The notes under the pieces: generated by a model
Databases searched by the model: none
The model's input: the letters and a program-made list of their open reading frames with translations, nothing else
Told to the model about the DNA's origin: nothing
Assembly (NCBI GenBank): GCA_944548615.1
Contig: OX155963.1
Location: 19,710,261 to 19,774,260 of the forward strand
Length of the DNA: 64,000 nucleotides
Reading direction: 5' to 3'
Source: Micropterix aruncella
Lineage: Eukaryota; Arthropoda; Insecta; Lepidoptera; Micropterigidae
Position numbers and translations under genes: made by a program
In this document: positions 42,015 through 53,521 of the stretch, in pieces
Layout of the letters: the number at the start of each line of letters is the position of its first letter
Position numbering within the stretch: position 1 is the first letter of the stretch

Positions 42015-42840
42015 TTTCCGGCCAACCAACGGTTAGGGAAAGTATTGTGAAAGCGCAGATTTTTTTTGAGATAAAAACGGAAATATCCATTTTGAATCCG
42101 CCCCTATCCCCCCCCCCCCCCCCCCCCCAGACGATTAAGACCATTTCCAGCCTGAAGTCTGTCTGTGTGCTGTGTCTCTGTGTGTATGTGTGTGTGTGTT
42201 TGCATGTGTGTATTCCCCCACGATAGAGCCCAAACGCTTGATCCGACTGAGCTGAAAACTGGTATGCAGGCATCATTTGGTCATGGCAAGAGTTGAAAAG
42301 ATTGGAGTTGAAATCGGTCCGCTGGGGGGGGGCGCTAGTCATACGTTAATCTCGAAATATTGGACTTCGACACTTGAAATTCGGTACACAGATGCGTCAA
42401 TGGCCCGAAACCACATTGTGAAATTTTGGTTGGAATATCTCTTATACGGAAAATAGCCATTTTAATACGACGAAAATACTACAAAAATATTACAAATATA
42501 CTACAATTTCGCAAATTAATAATTATGATCATTTTTGAATAATTATGTGTATATTTATATTTGAAAATTTATGTGCAAATTACAAATATAATTATATTAT
42601 CTATAGATAATATAATTATATTATCTAATTAATTATCTTTATTTCGCACATTAAATTATAAATAACTATTAATTACAAATTATAATTATTATTTAATTAT
42701 GATCGCTCATACACAATCACTGTCAGAGGAAGGGGGGGTTAGCGAAGGAAGGGGGGGAGGGGTAGTGGTTAGGGGGTTTTGGATGGGGCTTGTCTGCTTG
42801 CCGGGAAAATCTTAGGGTGACACAACCGATTTTTTTACTC
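42015..42840 (+). repeat. Family C repeat with C21 run
   Basis: Starts CCGGCCAACCAACGGTTAGG, carries the AGACGATTAAGACCATTTCC block, a (TG)n tract (42160-42220), the CAAGAGTTGAAAAGATTGGA block, then an AT-rich interruption (42450-42700). The distal CTTGCCGGGAAAATCTTAGG follows at about 42800. Positions 42108-42128 are 21 consecutive C residues, placed where the other copies have only a few. Confidence 0.7.
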
Positions 42841-42888
42841 TACTAGCACCTAAATACTTTCACTTTCAAGAAGGTTGGCTGTAAGAAA

Positions 42889-42970
42889 TTGTTATTTAAA
42901 CAATAAATCCACCTGTTGTATGTTTTGTCTCAAAATATGCAATAAATAATTTCTATCTATCTATATATTG
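42889..42970 (+). mobile_element. LINE 3' UTR tail
   Basis: GGCTGTAAGAAATTGTTATT then TAAACAATAAATCCACC, ending AATAAATAATTTCTATCTAT, matches 16377-16440 and ends in a (CTAT)n tail, as LINE 3' ends do. Confidence 0.5.
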
Positions 42971-44149
42971 CCTTCCTGGCGAAATTGGATTAGGTGACTG
43001 TCAGCCATTATCTTAGGTGACCATCACTCAAATGCGTAATCGCTTGATCAACCATTTGCAAGTGTATTTAAGGCCTGCGTTAGTGTGCATGAGAAGACCG
43101 ATACATTTAAACTGACTAAAGCAGTACGACAAGGCTAGTTATAAAACAATATATTTATTTAATTAACAACATTCATGCTGAGTGGCGAAAACTAAACGAC
43201 ACAGATGGAGAGGCAGATTTCCCAAGACTAGGCAGATTTCGACGACAATAAAAACGTAATGGGCACAGAACTCCTCACACTAAAAACGTAAGTCGCGGAT
43301 TCTCCCTGATTTACAATTTTTGGTCGACTTTATATTTTACTCGAACAAAATCGGAGGGGAGGCGTCCCATGTGTGCCCCTCCCCCCTCCTCCATGGATAC
43401 GTCCTTGCACTGCATATAGCGGACTGTTAGTTAGGACTGGGCAAGAGGGCCAAAATTATGCGGCCGTGCCATCGTGGAGTTACAGGATCCCCCGAGGATC
43501 TGAATACTAGCTATATATAGAAATTCAAAAACCAGATAGGTGAAAATGAACAATTATTCTCGATAATGCTGACATTAGTTTGTTGTAACTGTAGCCCAAA
43601 TGATGATGATGACGACGATCCTACAATGCATTATGCAACCACGAGCACTTTTCGCTTCCCTTACCAATCTTGCGATGTTTGCCATGTGGCATGTTCCTAT
43701 CTAGGATAAAGCGTCCCTAAAATTGTAAGCACGTCTTGAAGCGCGCACTTTACGATGCTTCCGCCACCATAAAATGGAAATTACTCCCAGTCACGACCTC
43801 CTCTCCCATGGATATTGATGGTTTTATACATATACGGGCGCAACATGGGAAAACAGACGAATATATAATAATAGTTTGTTTCCCTGCAACTATAGTGCTT
43901 GAAAACCATTCGACCGCAACCTCTTCCTCTTCTTCTTCATTTGTCAAATCCTTCTGAAACGTTAGCCGCATTATCTTTACTTGACGTCTTCTACAGCTTT
44001 CCTGGGAGTACAGATATTCTATTTATATGGGCTTGCCTCGAAAATTATCAACGTCATACCATTGATTATATAGCGTAGATTGCTCAGCGTCGTACTACGA
44101 TTTGGCAACTAGTTTTTTACTACGAACCGCAACGTATAGATGACATTCA
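42971..44149. other. No supported feature
   Basis: Short open frames on both strands (for example 43736-43957) lack domains. GATGATGATGACGACGA at 43600 is a simple repeat. Weak reverse-transcriptase-like residues may extend upstream of 44150, but this cannot be supported. Confidence 0.35.
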
Positions 44150-44775
44150 TAGTTCCAAAAAAATATTAATGTTTTCTTATTATGTTCAATATGGCGACTT
44201 TCGTGATTTAACATCCGTACTTATACCCTACTAGTTTTCTACTAGACATGGTGGGCTATAACTCTCTTAAGTTGCGTAGAGAAATGCTCGCCATGGCCTA
44301 CGTTTTCAAGCTGATCCGGGGAAGAGTTGATAATCCTAGCATGCTAGCGAAGGTTTGTCTCTTTGTTCCGGACAATTATAATCGTGCTCGCACTCATAAT
44401 CTATTTGCGGAGCCGTCCTCGCGCACCAACCTAAGTCGATGGAGTCTGCTTACCCGTGCTTTGCATCACATAAATGCGCTATGTTCGAAAGCGTCAGACT
44501 TTGATATTTTTACAGCGAGCCCGCATCTCTTTAAGGTGTGGGCATTGTGCTACTTGTTAAGGTCGGAATAAAATAAATTGTTTTCACTCTTTATGTACCG
44601 TAAGTTTGTAAGTTTTTTTTAAATTATTAATGCCTGTATTTGTATTTAATGCTTATTTAAACATGTCGTGTATGTACTTGTAAGAATTCTATTATTTTTT
44701 ATATTTATGTGTATATTGCATATCAACGGATTGGGATAAACTGATTTGCTAATTAAATAAATAAATAAATAAAAC
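44150..44775 (+). pseudogene. Jockey-type LINE reverse transcriptase C-terminus and 3' tail
   Basis: The plus strand encodes HPYLYPTSFLLDMVGYNSLK then LRREMLAMAYVFKLIRGRVD, followed by VPDNYNRARTHNLF, RTNLSRWSLLTRALHHIN and a stop at 44571. This is the YPxLYPTxFVLGMVGYxSLxxRR...FLYKLxxGxxD...RTxxxxxSPxxR...N segment that ends Jockey-clade reverse transcriptases. Upstream KKILMFSYYVQYGDF is visible in another frame. The 3' UTR ends in (AAAT)n at 44752-44775. Catalytic reverse transcriptase motifs are absent, so this is a 5'-truncated dead copy. Confidence 0.7.
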
Positions 44776-45625
44776 ATAATGGCGGCGCACTGTAGATGGC
44801 GCTCTAAACACGCCTATACGGTATAAAATATAAATGTAATAACAACTGAATTTTTAAATCATAGCTCTTATTATTTTAATATTATTTACATTGATATGTC
44901 AATTTTTAATTTGGTATACAAGTTTATTATGTGGCATTCTATCTATCTGTATTACTTCCGTGATATAATAAGCATTATATAAAAAATGTGATAGGTGGCA
45001 TTAATAAGTTAATGTTATTATTGTTATCATTGATTAAATTATTGGGTTTTTACAATCCATCAGTCCTTTATAAAAAAACATGCATTATCAATGTTAATTC
45101 TTATTATAAAATCGAAGACTATCGTGGTTGATCGACATTTTAAATAAGATAAACACGAATTTACCGAGTGGAGTTTGTAACACCCGATGTTTCGGCGATG
45201 TTGCAACCGGCGTTGTCTAGGTAGTCTACCCTAGACAACGGCGGTTGCAACATCGCCGAAGCGTCAAGTGTTACAATTTCCAAACGGTAAATTCGTGTTT
45301 ATCTTATTTATCGGTTTCAATACGTCATATGTTTCAATACGTCATAAATAGCAATACGTTCAGATAGACTAATACATGGTTTTCTGTCTCTCCTTATTGT
45401 TACTGTAATGTTATCAGCCTATTTTAAAAATGCGATAGATAGCACTAATAAGTGAGTGTAATTATTGGTATCATTGGTTAAATTATTGGGTTTTTATAAT
45501 CAATCAGTCCTTTATAATAAACATTCATTATCATTGTTATTATAGATAGCCAAATAAATTGCTATCAGTTTCGCCCTCAATGCTATCAGCGCCACCTGCA
45601 TTTTGCCGGCATAGAAGTGTTACTA
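44776..45625 (+). mobile_element. Relic of P-like element ends, containing a large palindrome
   Basis: AATTATTGGGTTTTTA followed by ATCxATCxxTCCTTTATA and AATTATCAATGTTAAT occurs in the 3' subterminal region of both full P-like copies (35396 on plus). It occurs here twice, at 45037 and 45481, together with GATAGATAGCACTAATAA-like and CAGCGCCACCTGC sequence. These look like old, diverged non-autonomous relatives of the P-like family. No transposase sequence is present. Confidence 0.5.
45142..45309. repeat. 168-bp palindrome with about 80-base arms
   Basis: AAATAAGATAAACACGAATT then TACCG... up to GTTGTCTAG (45142-45220) is the reverse complement, at roughly 85-90% identity, of 45230-45309. 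The loop is only a few bases. It sits between the two P-like terminal relics. Confidence 0.8.
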
Positions 45626-45732
45626 AATCATACTAGGTATGTACCTGAACAATCTAATACTACTAATATCCATATATAATCAATGGTCATACTTACAAAC
45701 TTGTAAATGTAATGACATGTTTAGAGCTTACA

Positions 45733-45850
45733 TGGGCAAGGCCGGATTTAGACTTGATGATGCCCTAAGCTATTTGAGACATGGGGCCCTTTGTGAGATA
45801 TGGGGCCCACAATTGCTCACTCTGACTATATTTTTGTGGGCCCCCTAGCT
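45733..45850 (+). mobile_element. hAT-like end fragment
   Basis: CAAGGCCGGATTTAGACTTG then GGGGCCCTTTGTGAGATATG and GTGGGCCCCC resemble the CAGGGCCGGATTTA ends of hAT non-autonomous elements. A related segment lies at 49690-49770. Confidence 0.35.
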
Positions 45851-46932
45851 TATACGTGAATCCTTCACTGTACGTGGGGCACACCGAAATGATCGCAAAC
45901 AGGGATAAAGACAAAGAGAAAATAACTGAAAATTCGTTTTCCAATGAAATTGTTGTACTTTTACGTTTACACTAACCAACCGTTGCAACTGTAATTCTGT
46001 GAGGTTATTAAAATGACCGTTTTGCATGCCTCCACATCTTCGTATGGGACTTGACACCGCTGACTACGCAACTTATCCGTGATTATCGGGAATGTAACTT
46101 AATCATTGGGACACATGACAGGACTGGTTGGCGGATAATGCATCAACTCGATGATTTCCTACTACTGTTTTTCGAGCGTTTCGAGAACTCTCAATACCGT
46201 TGTAAAGTGTATCATTACCCCAGCGGAGTTCAGTCATCATGTCTGGCGAAGACACCGTTGTATACCAATCTGCGCTAACCGTTCTCTTTCTTGTAAGGGG
46301 ATCGTAGCAACGTGTCCTACTTTTAGGACAAACGAAGCGGCCATTTTCTTTGATACACTGCCAGAATGGAAAACTTTTATGGGTTTATGCTCACTTTCGA
46401 AGACCTTCACACACTTTCCTTAGGGCTTCTTAGCACCTAAGACCAAGATAAGCATTGAATATTGTTGAGTAGACCGTTAAAGCGTTGTTGAGCAGACCGG
46501 AACCAAATGGCACAAGCAGTTTTTTCTCTTTGTCCTTACCTTCAAGAAATATTATCATAGTATCTTTGGCATGTGATATAAAACAGCTTATGAAGAAATA
46601 CATTGAGTACAACAAATCACTGTTTATGACCTTCATCAATTACGAAAAGACTTTGGAGATACTGACAAATCTAATTAAAATACTAGTAGGTACATAGGTT
46701 AAAATATATTATGATCATTTTAGCGCTATTTGTACATGATTTTTATTAAATGTCCGCCGTAGATCAGGCTATAGCCTAGTTAGGTTACATTAAAATAGGT
46801 TTACTGGCAACAGTTTTTGGCATATCAGGTTATCAGGTTTTTGCTGCTGGATTTTTGTCTATGGCATTTGAATTGTACATATTGACCATTTAACTGTAGA
46901 TTATAAATACGAATTGATTTTTTTTTAATGTG
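45851..46932. other. No supported feature
   Basis: Several open frames of 69-90 codons on both strands overlap one another and have no domains. Nothing recognised. Confidence 0.4.
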
Positions 46933-47112
46933 CGTGTCAGCTCCGACGCGCGATTACAGATTATTCTCTAAGTGCGGTTGTCATTCAATATACAATAGGC
47001 AAAGGGGATAAATAAACGCATCTCTTACAATAAAGAAAGCATGTATACACTTTTATTCATATAAAATTGATTGATTGATTGTTTTTTTGATTAATTGATT
47101 GATTGATTGAAT
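46933..47112 (-). repeat. Inverted family F copy plus GATT simple repeat
   Basis: 46933-47003 is the reverse complement of 211-285 at about 85% identity. (GATT)n tracts follow at 47068-47112, mirroring the arrangement at the window's left end. Confidence 0.65.
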
Positions 47113-48129
47113 GTATATTACTATGTTACGAAAAGTTTGTAATGTATTAGTTACTATGTTTGAAATATTCTGCTTAGATGGCGCTAACGTTAATTCATTT
47201 ATAAAAACATAACGCTTTTTGTTAACGCTAGATTTTACTCCCCATCAAATTGTCGTACCGGGGGCTTTAAATGAAATCGATTCTTAAGGAGTAAACTCAA
47301 CAAAAAAAAGGGTAATATAATGCGATATGCCCTCTTTTAGGCTTTTCACAAGTGTCTTAAATGAACTTCATTTTATAGTTCATCGAATCAGCGCTTGCAC
47401 AGGTCTAGCTAAATCGACTATGCCTAACAAAGAAAGCTGCATCCGCTTTAACTTTCAAATATATATAAGCGGTTAGGATTGAACATATAATATTCATATT
47501 CATACATTTAATATTCATTCGTTGAAGCGTTTTTGAGTAGACCGGCACTAAATAACACAAGCAGCTTTATATATTTTTCCGTTACATCAACAGACTATTT
47601 CCACAGACTATTCCTTAAACTAATACCATATTGCATGTAACATAAAACAGCTTATGGAGAAATACAGTGAGTAGGTACAACAAATCATTGTTTACGGCTT
47701 TTAGCGATTACAAAACAACTTTCGACCAACCCAAATCAAATACATAGACCAACGGGTGAGATAATGCGATATCCCTTCTCCTGCGCTATTCACGAGAGCG
47801 GCCTAAAAGATCTCCATTGTATACCTATATATTTATAGTTCATCGAATCAGCGCTTGCAGTAGTCAAACTAAATCGACCAAGCGTAACAAAGACAGCTGC
47901 ATCGGATTCAACGTTCAACTATGTTAGCTCAAATCGATCTCTAACAATTGTTCCACGTTCGCGAACCGAGACAAACGCCTCGATTGATCAGTATATCCGC
48001 TGAATTGCCACAATTTCTCTCCTCCGAATCCGGTTGGAAGTGCGCGAGCGCATCGATCACTGCGCGATGAAAGTGAATTGTGTGGAACTATGGGGGCTGA
48101 TCACAATCCCAGCAACTGAGAAAAGACAC
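47113..48129. other. No supported feature
   Basis: Two similar segments (47385-47460 and 47835-47915: CATCGAATCAGCGCTTGCA, AGCTGCATC) form a diverged direct repeat of about 450-bp period, covering CACAAGCAG...GAGTA too. No genes seen. Confidence 0.45.
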
Positions 48130-48318
48130 AAAATGTTGGTATTTCTCAAACTGATATACATAAATACACATCTACAAACTGATACTGACACAAACTTCAA
48201 TTTGGAAATGGTCTTAATCGTCTCAGAAGGGCTTAAAATGGTTATTTCCCTCTTTATCTTAAAAAAAATGCACGTTTACAATAGTTTCCTCATCGTCGGT
48301 TCGTGGCCCGGAAAGTAA
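48130..48318 (-). repeat. Family C fragment
   Basis: Matches the starting part of family C: GGAAATGGTCTTAATCGTCT and CGTTTACAATAGTTTCC...GGCCCGGAAAGT. The rest of the unit is absent. Confidence 0.55.
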
Positions 48319-49689
48319 CAGTAATTCGCTTATTTTGGCTTACAGAATAGCAGCAATTATGTAGGAAAGTATTCTTCCTTTGAATGTAAAATCAGAATAG
48401 ACGTTGAAGGCCTACGGAATCGTTTATATTTTCGATTAAAACCCATTTAAATACCACAGAAGAGGCTTCCTCGAAATAAACCGTCGGCAATCAGCGGTGA
48501 TTTACAGTTCAGCATGAGTTGCTAGTTTCGCCGCGTATGGCGAGAGAGGCGCGCGCTATCGAGCCATGTTTGTCTGTGCAATATCTCCCGTGGGCAATTT
48601 GTCTTCGTGCTTGGTCGGGTCGCGTCGGGTCAAGTCGGCTCCAGACGCCGCAAAGACTATCATAGCTATTTTGACTGCGCACTTTACTGAACAATGTCAA
48701 TGGGAGAGAATGGACTATAGCATTGTGTGGTCTGTGCAGTGTTTAAAACGTGAACATTGTAGTCCGTAAAAAGGGGCACAAAAATGCTGGGATGCCAAAT
48801 GGCTGTTCTTCGAAATTTGCTCTATTAAAACTGCGTTTAGTCTCCAGTTTTCAAGCAGACTTTGTCGAAAATGGTTCCATGCAGCTTGCACTCAAGGTTA
48901 GCTTATCTGTGAGCAGTCCAACTCATAATGACTTTTGTTAGATTAAATCCAGAAAAATATTTTTTTTAACACATCCGACCTTATTGAGGAGATTGCTTTT
49001 ACGGCCAAAATTGACGTGGCCTGACTATTTTTCATTTTTTCAAATAACAGCACTTGTAACTAATCATGGTATTTTTTCATTATATTCACTCGATTATATT
49101 CACAAATATTGTTAAAGTAATGTATAGTATATAATAATATATTACCTAATACAACATCATTATTGCGAAACATCATTAGTGGTTTTTACGTTTCATTTAG
49201 GCCTACTCGTTTATTGTTTTACAGCTGATATGTCTACATAAAAAATCCATATTCTACACTTTTTCTTTTTATTGAAATATATATAATTTCACTTGAATTT
49301 ATGGAGAAGTGAGTATTATTGAAGGAGAGAAGAAAAAAGTCTATTTTTTTCGTATCTATGGAGCGCAATCTACACTCGGTAGCAATGAATCGGGGTCACC
49401 AATATAAACCCTAATATCTCAGACACTGAAGGCTGTTTAATGTTACTGAAACAAAATGTATAAAACTTAGTGGTTTCTGTAAAGTAATGACATGACATCA
49501 AAAATGCTAAAAACAAAATAAATATTTTTTTGAAAATTGACTAGGAATTTACTGCATTAGTTTTTGCTTTTGTTTCTGTTCCGTCGCAAGTTTTTTTTTA
49601 TAAAAAGCGTTTCTAGTATTCAATGTTCATTAATAATGTGGTAATTATGTACGCTCATTCTTAGTTTCCGATATATTACGGTTTATGCT
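48319..49689. other. No supported feature; GC-richer patch
   Basis: 48490-48700 (GTTTCGCCGCGTATGGCGAG, GGTCGGGTCGCGTCGGGTCA) is GC-richer and could be a promoter or first exon of an unseen gene, but there is no coding evidence. The remainder is AT-rich. Confidence 0.3.
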
Positions 49690-50240
49690 GGCGACCCGGA
49701 TTTATAAATCCCCAGTTATCCGATAGGCCAAGTAGGCACTGGCCTATGGGCCCCACGCCAAGGATCCCCGCGACAAGGGATCATTTCAATCATATTTTTC
49801 AATTGTTTCTAATTGACATAAAAACATCATTAAATTGAAATTCTAAGGAGAAAATGTTTAATAAACTTTTTGATCCGATTAATAGTAGAATTGTTATAAA
49901 TTATCGACAGTTAGCCGCTGCCAGCCTGTTCGATCCTATTTTATTTATATGCGTGTCTTTGCTACGCGACATAAGCGTTGTCAGAAATGCCATCGTGTTT
50001 TGTTTATATACACGTATATTCTACACTTTATCGTCGTCAGAATGTTGGACAGTCCGATTTGCCGGTACGAATATTACACGATCGTACCATACGATCGTGT
50101 TTTGTTTACTTGCGCGCGTCTTTGCTATGGGATAGTGTTATTAGCATTAGAGCAGTCGAGGAGGGCCCGAAATTTGCAATGGGGGCCCCGAGATTTCGAC
50201 GACGGCCTAAGGGCCTCTACATAAGTTAATCAGGCACTGT
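49690..50240 (+). mobile_element. hAT-like non-autonomous element or relic
   Basis: GGCCTATGGGCCCCACGCC near the left and GGGGGCCCCGAGATTTCGAC then GGCCTAAGGGCCTCTAC near the right are inverted GGCC-rich ends. The right margin reads TTAATCAGGCACTG. The interior repeats CATCGTGTTTTGTTTA (49990) and GATCGTGTTTTGTTTA (50093). No transposase; classification tentative. Confidence 0.4.
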
Positions 50241-50359
50241 CCACGGCTAAGCATTGAATTATTTTATGAATTCATTATATAAAATGAAGGTCATTATATA
50301 AAATGGTTGCACAACTTCCGCATATGCATATGTATCGATCCTTGAAGCGATTCTCGGCG

Positions 50360-50740
50360 GCTTAGCTTTGCCATTTCGTACGCGCGAGTGGTCTGTTGTC
50401 GATGATGGATAGTGGTCGGTCCGTTGTCCCGGCCGTCACAAGCACGACTCCCCCTCCGGACACTTAAAAATCTATCTAGCTAGAGCTAGAGCCTCTATCT
50501 CGGAGGCCGCACTGGGCGACGGGGTGAGTGAACGCCATTATCCCCGCGTCGCCACATTCGATTCAATCAAGATGCCTCTTATCGCGTGCTTATACGATAA
50601 GGGTCCTCCTCGTCGACACTCCAATGGGCTGATTGCCGTACGCTCGGCCGTTTGTTCGCACCGCATACAATCAACTTTGTATCGGCATAGTCGGAGACGT
50701 CCGACCACCGCAGGGAACTTAAGGTAAATACAGCGACGAT
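50360..50740 (+). other. GC-rich island, unrecognised
   Basis: GCGGCTTAGCTTTGCCATTT, CCGGCCGTCACAAGCACGAC and GGAGGCCGCACTGGGCGACG stand out from AT-rich flanks. An open frame at 50524-50727 has no domain. It might be a 5' exon or promoter region; a splice donor-like AAGGTAAATA follows at 50721. Confidence 0.25.
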
Positions 50741-50984
50741 GGACAAATCTATATAGCTTATATAAAACATCTTGTCGAATCCTCTAGATTCCTATTAGAA
50801 CAAAATAGTCTAGTCCTATTAAAACAAAATTTAAAAAAACGGACGAACTGTGGCTATATATTATTTCATATTTACGGCTACCTATTTTAAGTGGACACAT
50901 TCTAAGGTTTAATAAGGTTTCTGTCATTTTTAATAAACACCAAGTTTACACCGAAAATACGTATCTGACACTCAAAAAAAATCG

Positions 50985-51598
50985 GTTGTGTCTCCACAAG
51001 ATTTTCGGACTGTTTTCATTTGAATATTAATTTCATTAAAAAAAATCGATGAGCGCCCTGCCCTCTCTGGGTCAGCGGACGTACCCGGTTGGGGTCCGTT
51101 ACATCTGATGGCCATTAGCCGAAAACGAATCGCACCGCCCTAAACGTTAATATTTAATTAAAATGTAAGACGACATTGAAATATTACGAAATTGAATGTA
51201 GCTTGTATAAGATATATTCCAACCAAAATTTCACGATGAGATTTCGGCCCAACAAGGCATCTGTGTACCTATATCCAATATTTTGAGATTGATGTATGAC
51301 TAGTGCGCCCCCTGGTGGACCGATTTCAACCACAATTCTTGCCATGACCAAATGATGCCTGCATACCAAATTTCAGCACAATCGGATGAAACGTTTTGAC
51401 GCTATCGTGGAGGACTACATACATACAGACAGACAAACAAACAGACAGAAATACAGACAGGCACACAGACAGACTTCATTATGGAAATGGTATCGTCTCG
51501 GAGGGGCTCAAAATGAATATATCTGACATCTCGAAAAAAAAAAGCGCGTTCACAATACTTTCCCTCCTGGTCGGTTGATGGGCCGGTAAAGTAAAATG
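50985..51598 (-). repeat. Family C repeat, long inverted copy
   Basis: On the minus strand: GGCCCATCAACCGACCAGGA..., the (TCTG)n tract, CACGATAGCGTCAAAACG, CAAGAATTGTGGTTGAAATC, GGTTGGAATATATC, then the distal ACCGGGTACGTCCGCTGACC and ATCGATTTTTTTTAATGAAA, ending GTGGAGACACAACCG. Same order as 12541-13290. Confidence 0.75.
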
Positions 51599-52225
51599 GA
51601 GGAAAAACTGTGAACATACATAATTTTGATTGTGATGTTACCTATTTTAAGGAGACAATTTCTGAAGCCATTGAGATTTCTCCCATTTTTAACAAAAACT
51701 TCGTTTACACCGAAAATACGATTATGAAACTCTGAAAAGAGCAAACTGTCGAAGAGTGGTTTTATGATTAGTAATAGTAGTCATGTCGAAAAACCATTAT
51801 ACATATTTGCATTTTAAAATGTCAAAGTTGTTATTTTCCTAGAGCAAATGCATTTTCAAAATTTGGCCAAAGTATAAATGTTTTAGCAAAAATATTTGAT
51901 TAGGATTAAAGAATGAAATTGTCGCATGATGTATACAATTGCTTTATAATATTAATGTGTTTCTAAAGTTCGCAAGAACGACTAAATCATTTGTGCATTT
52001 TGGCCAATCTTTCAATGCTTCCTAATGATTCGTAGAAAAAATATTAATTAAAATTATTATTAATTAGAAAAAAAATAATACAAGGGAAGACACAAAGCAA
52101 ATATTTCATATTCTTCAAGGATTAGACTTCATAGAATTATCTTTGCAAAAACTTATATACATACTTTGGCTAAATTTCGAATTCTCAATTCGTTCTGTGT
52201 GTTAAACATTTACGACATCTTTTTA
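51599..52225. other. AT-rich, nothing recognised
   Basis: 51630-51740 and 50880-50980 share CCTATTTTAAGxxGACA and TTTACACCGAAAATACG, a small diverged direct repeat flanking the family C copy. No genes seen. Confidence 0.45.
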
Positions 52226-52828
52226 AGCCCGGTTCAGACACGGCGATTATCGCGCGGTTCAGACGTAACCGCGCGGTTTGTCAAACCGCGCGTTAACCGC
52301 TACTCAACTGTAACTATGAAGCCCTAGGAGAGCGTTCAGCAGTTGCTTCGCGGGAACCGCGCGGTTCGGACGTTACGAGACCACGAGTTCGCAATGGATC
52401 GGTTCGACACTGAATTGTTCATTGATGAAATGGATAAAAGACCTGCAATATGGGATCACATGCTTGACCTCACATGGGTTTCAGGACTTGAGATTTTTTT
52501 TACCCTGACCAATACAATTAGTTCGTCAAAAGATTTTATTGACATTCTTAGACAGTCGAAGATTTTTTTCCAAATTATTCTTAATTTGGGATATTAGGTT
52601 ATGAGTTGACCATTTACGAGTTGATCCAATACCGCCTTCTAATATTGTTTTGAGCAACATCGAACATACTATTGCTTCTTTGACTTCCATCTTAAAACTG
52701 ACGATGCCGATATCTGCACGCCAGCCGCTCACTAACCGCCAGCTTTCTGAACACATAACAAAATTTTGCGGTTCAAACAGCACGGCGCGGTTTGCAATCG
52801 CGCGGTTCTCGCATGTCTGAACGAGCCG
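52226..52828. mobile_element. PIF/Harbinger-like non-autonomous element with MADF and transposase remnants
   Basis: The ends are inverted and similar: GCCCGGTTCAGACACGGCGA and, on minus, GGCTCGTTCAGACATGCGAG, each followed by ACCGCGCGG-type repeats. Inside, the plus strand starts MDRFDTELFIDEMDKRPAIW, the N-terminus of a MADF/Myb-like DNA-binding domain (52393-52470). The minus strand retains LEGGIGSTRKWSTHNLIS, resembling the (R)KWWVRP region at the start of Harbinger transposases. Divergent MADF and transposase genes are the normal Harbinger layout. The target duplication was not resolved. Confidence 0.55.
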
Positions 52829-53224
52829 TTTCTGCGCATTTAATAGATTTAACGTTAACGACTGATACAACGACTACTACTAATCATGAAGTAATCCTTC
52901 ATCAGTTTGCTCCTTTTTTCGTAATTAAAAAATGCGTATTTTTTTAAAGAAAACAAGTTTTTAGTAAAAAAAAAAGAAGTGGTAGAAATCGGAATTGGAA
53001 ATTGCCCTTCACCGTCTGCTGCAAAATTAATCGTTGAGATGTAGGAGGTTAAAAATATATATTTGATTTACTTCATTTTATGTAATAATTAAAATTAAAT
53101 TCTCCTTTTCCATGTTATGATAATTATCGTGTGTTTTCTTGGAATATGCAGCGGCATTCTGCGCATAAGTAATTCTTTAATTTCCTATAAATGTCATTTG
53201 AATGATTTTTATAGAATTATCACA
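52829..53224. other. No supported feature
   Basis: AT-rich spacer; nothing recognised. Confidence 0.4.
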
Positions 53225-53345
53225 GTCGCCACATCACAATTTCTTTACCTACTTCCTTTGAACAGCGTTCAAATGTCACTTCAAATGCTTTACCACTGGA
53301 AATGCTTTACCACATTCGCTTCAAAGAAATGTCGTCAATTTCTAT
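53225..53345 (-). pseudogene. C2H2 zinc-finger relic
   Basis: A minus frame reads FL-stop-SECGKAFPVVKHLKCHLN then AVQRK. This is one finger of the same type as the adjacent gene, with the first Cys turned into a stop and the last His into Gln. It probably marks a former longer gene or a tandem paralogue. Confidence 0.55.
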
Positions 53346-53521
53346 TAACACAATCTAAAACGTTCTTTGTTGTGTAAACGTGTGTATTTAATTGCTGTGC
53401 ATACAAACGTTGGCATTTGAATGTCTTCTAATTCTACAACGATGAACTGCTGAAGTGCCTCATCTTATTGCTTTCAGAGGTTTTGTTGCAGTTTTAATAA
53501 ATATTGAGAGTTAAACTTTCT

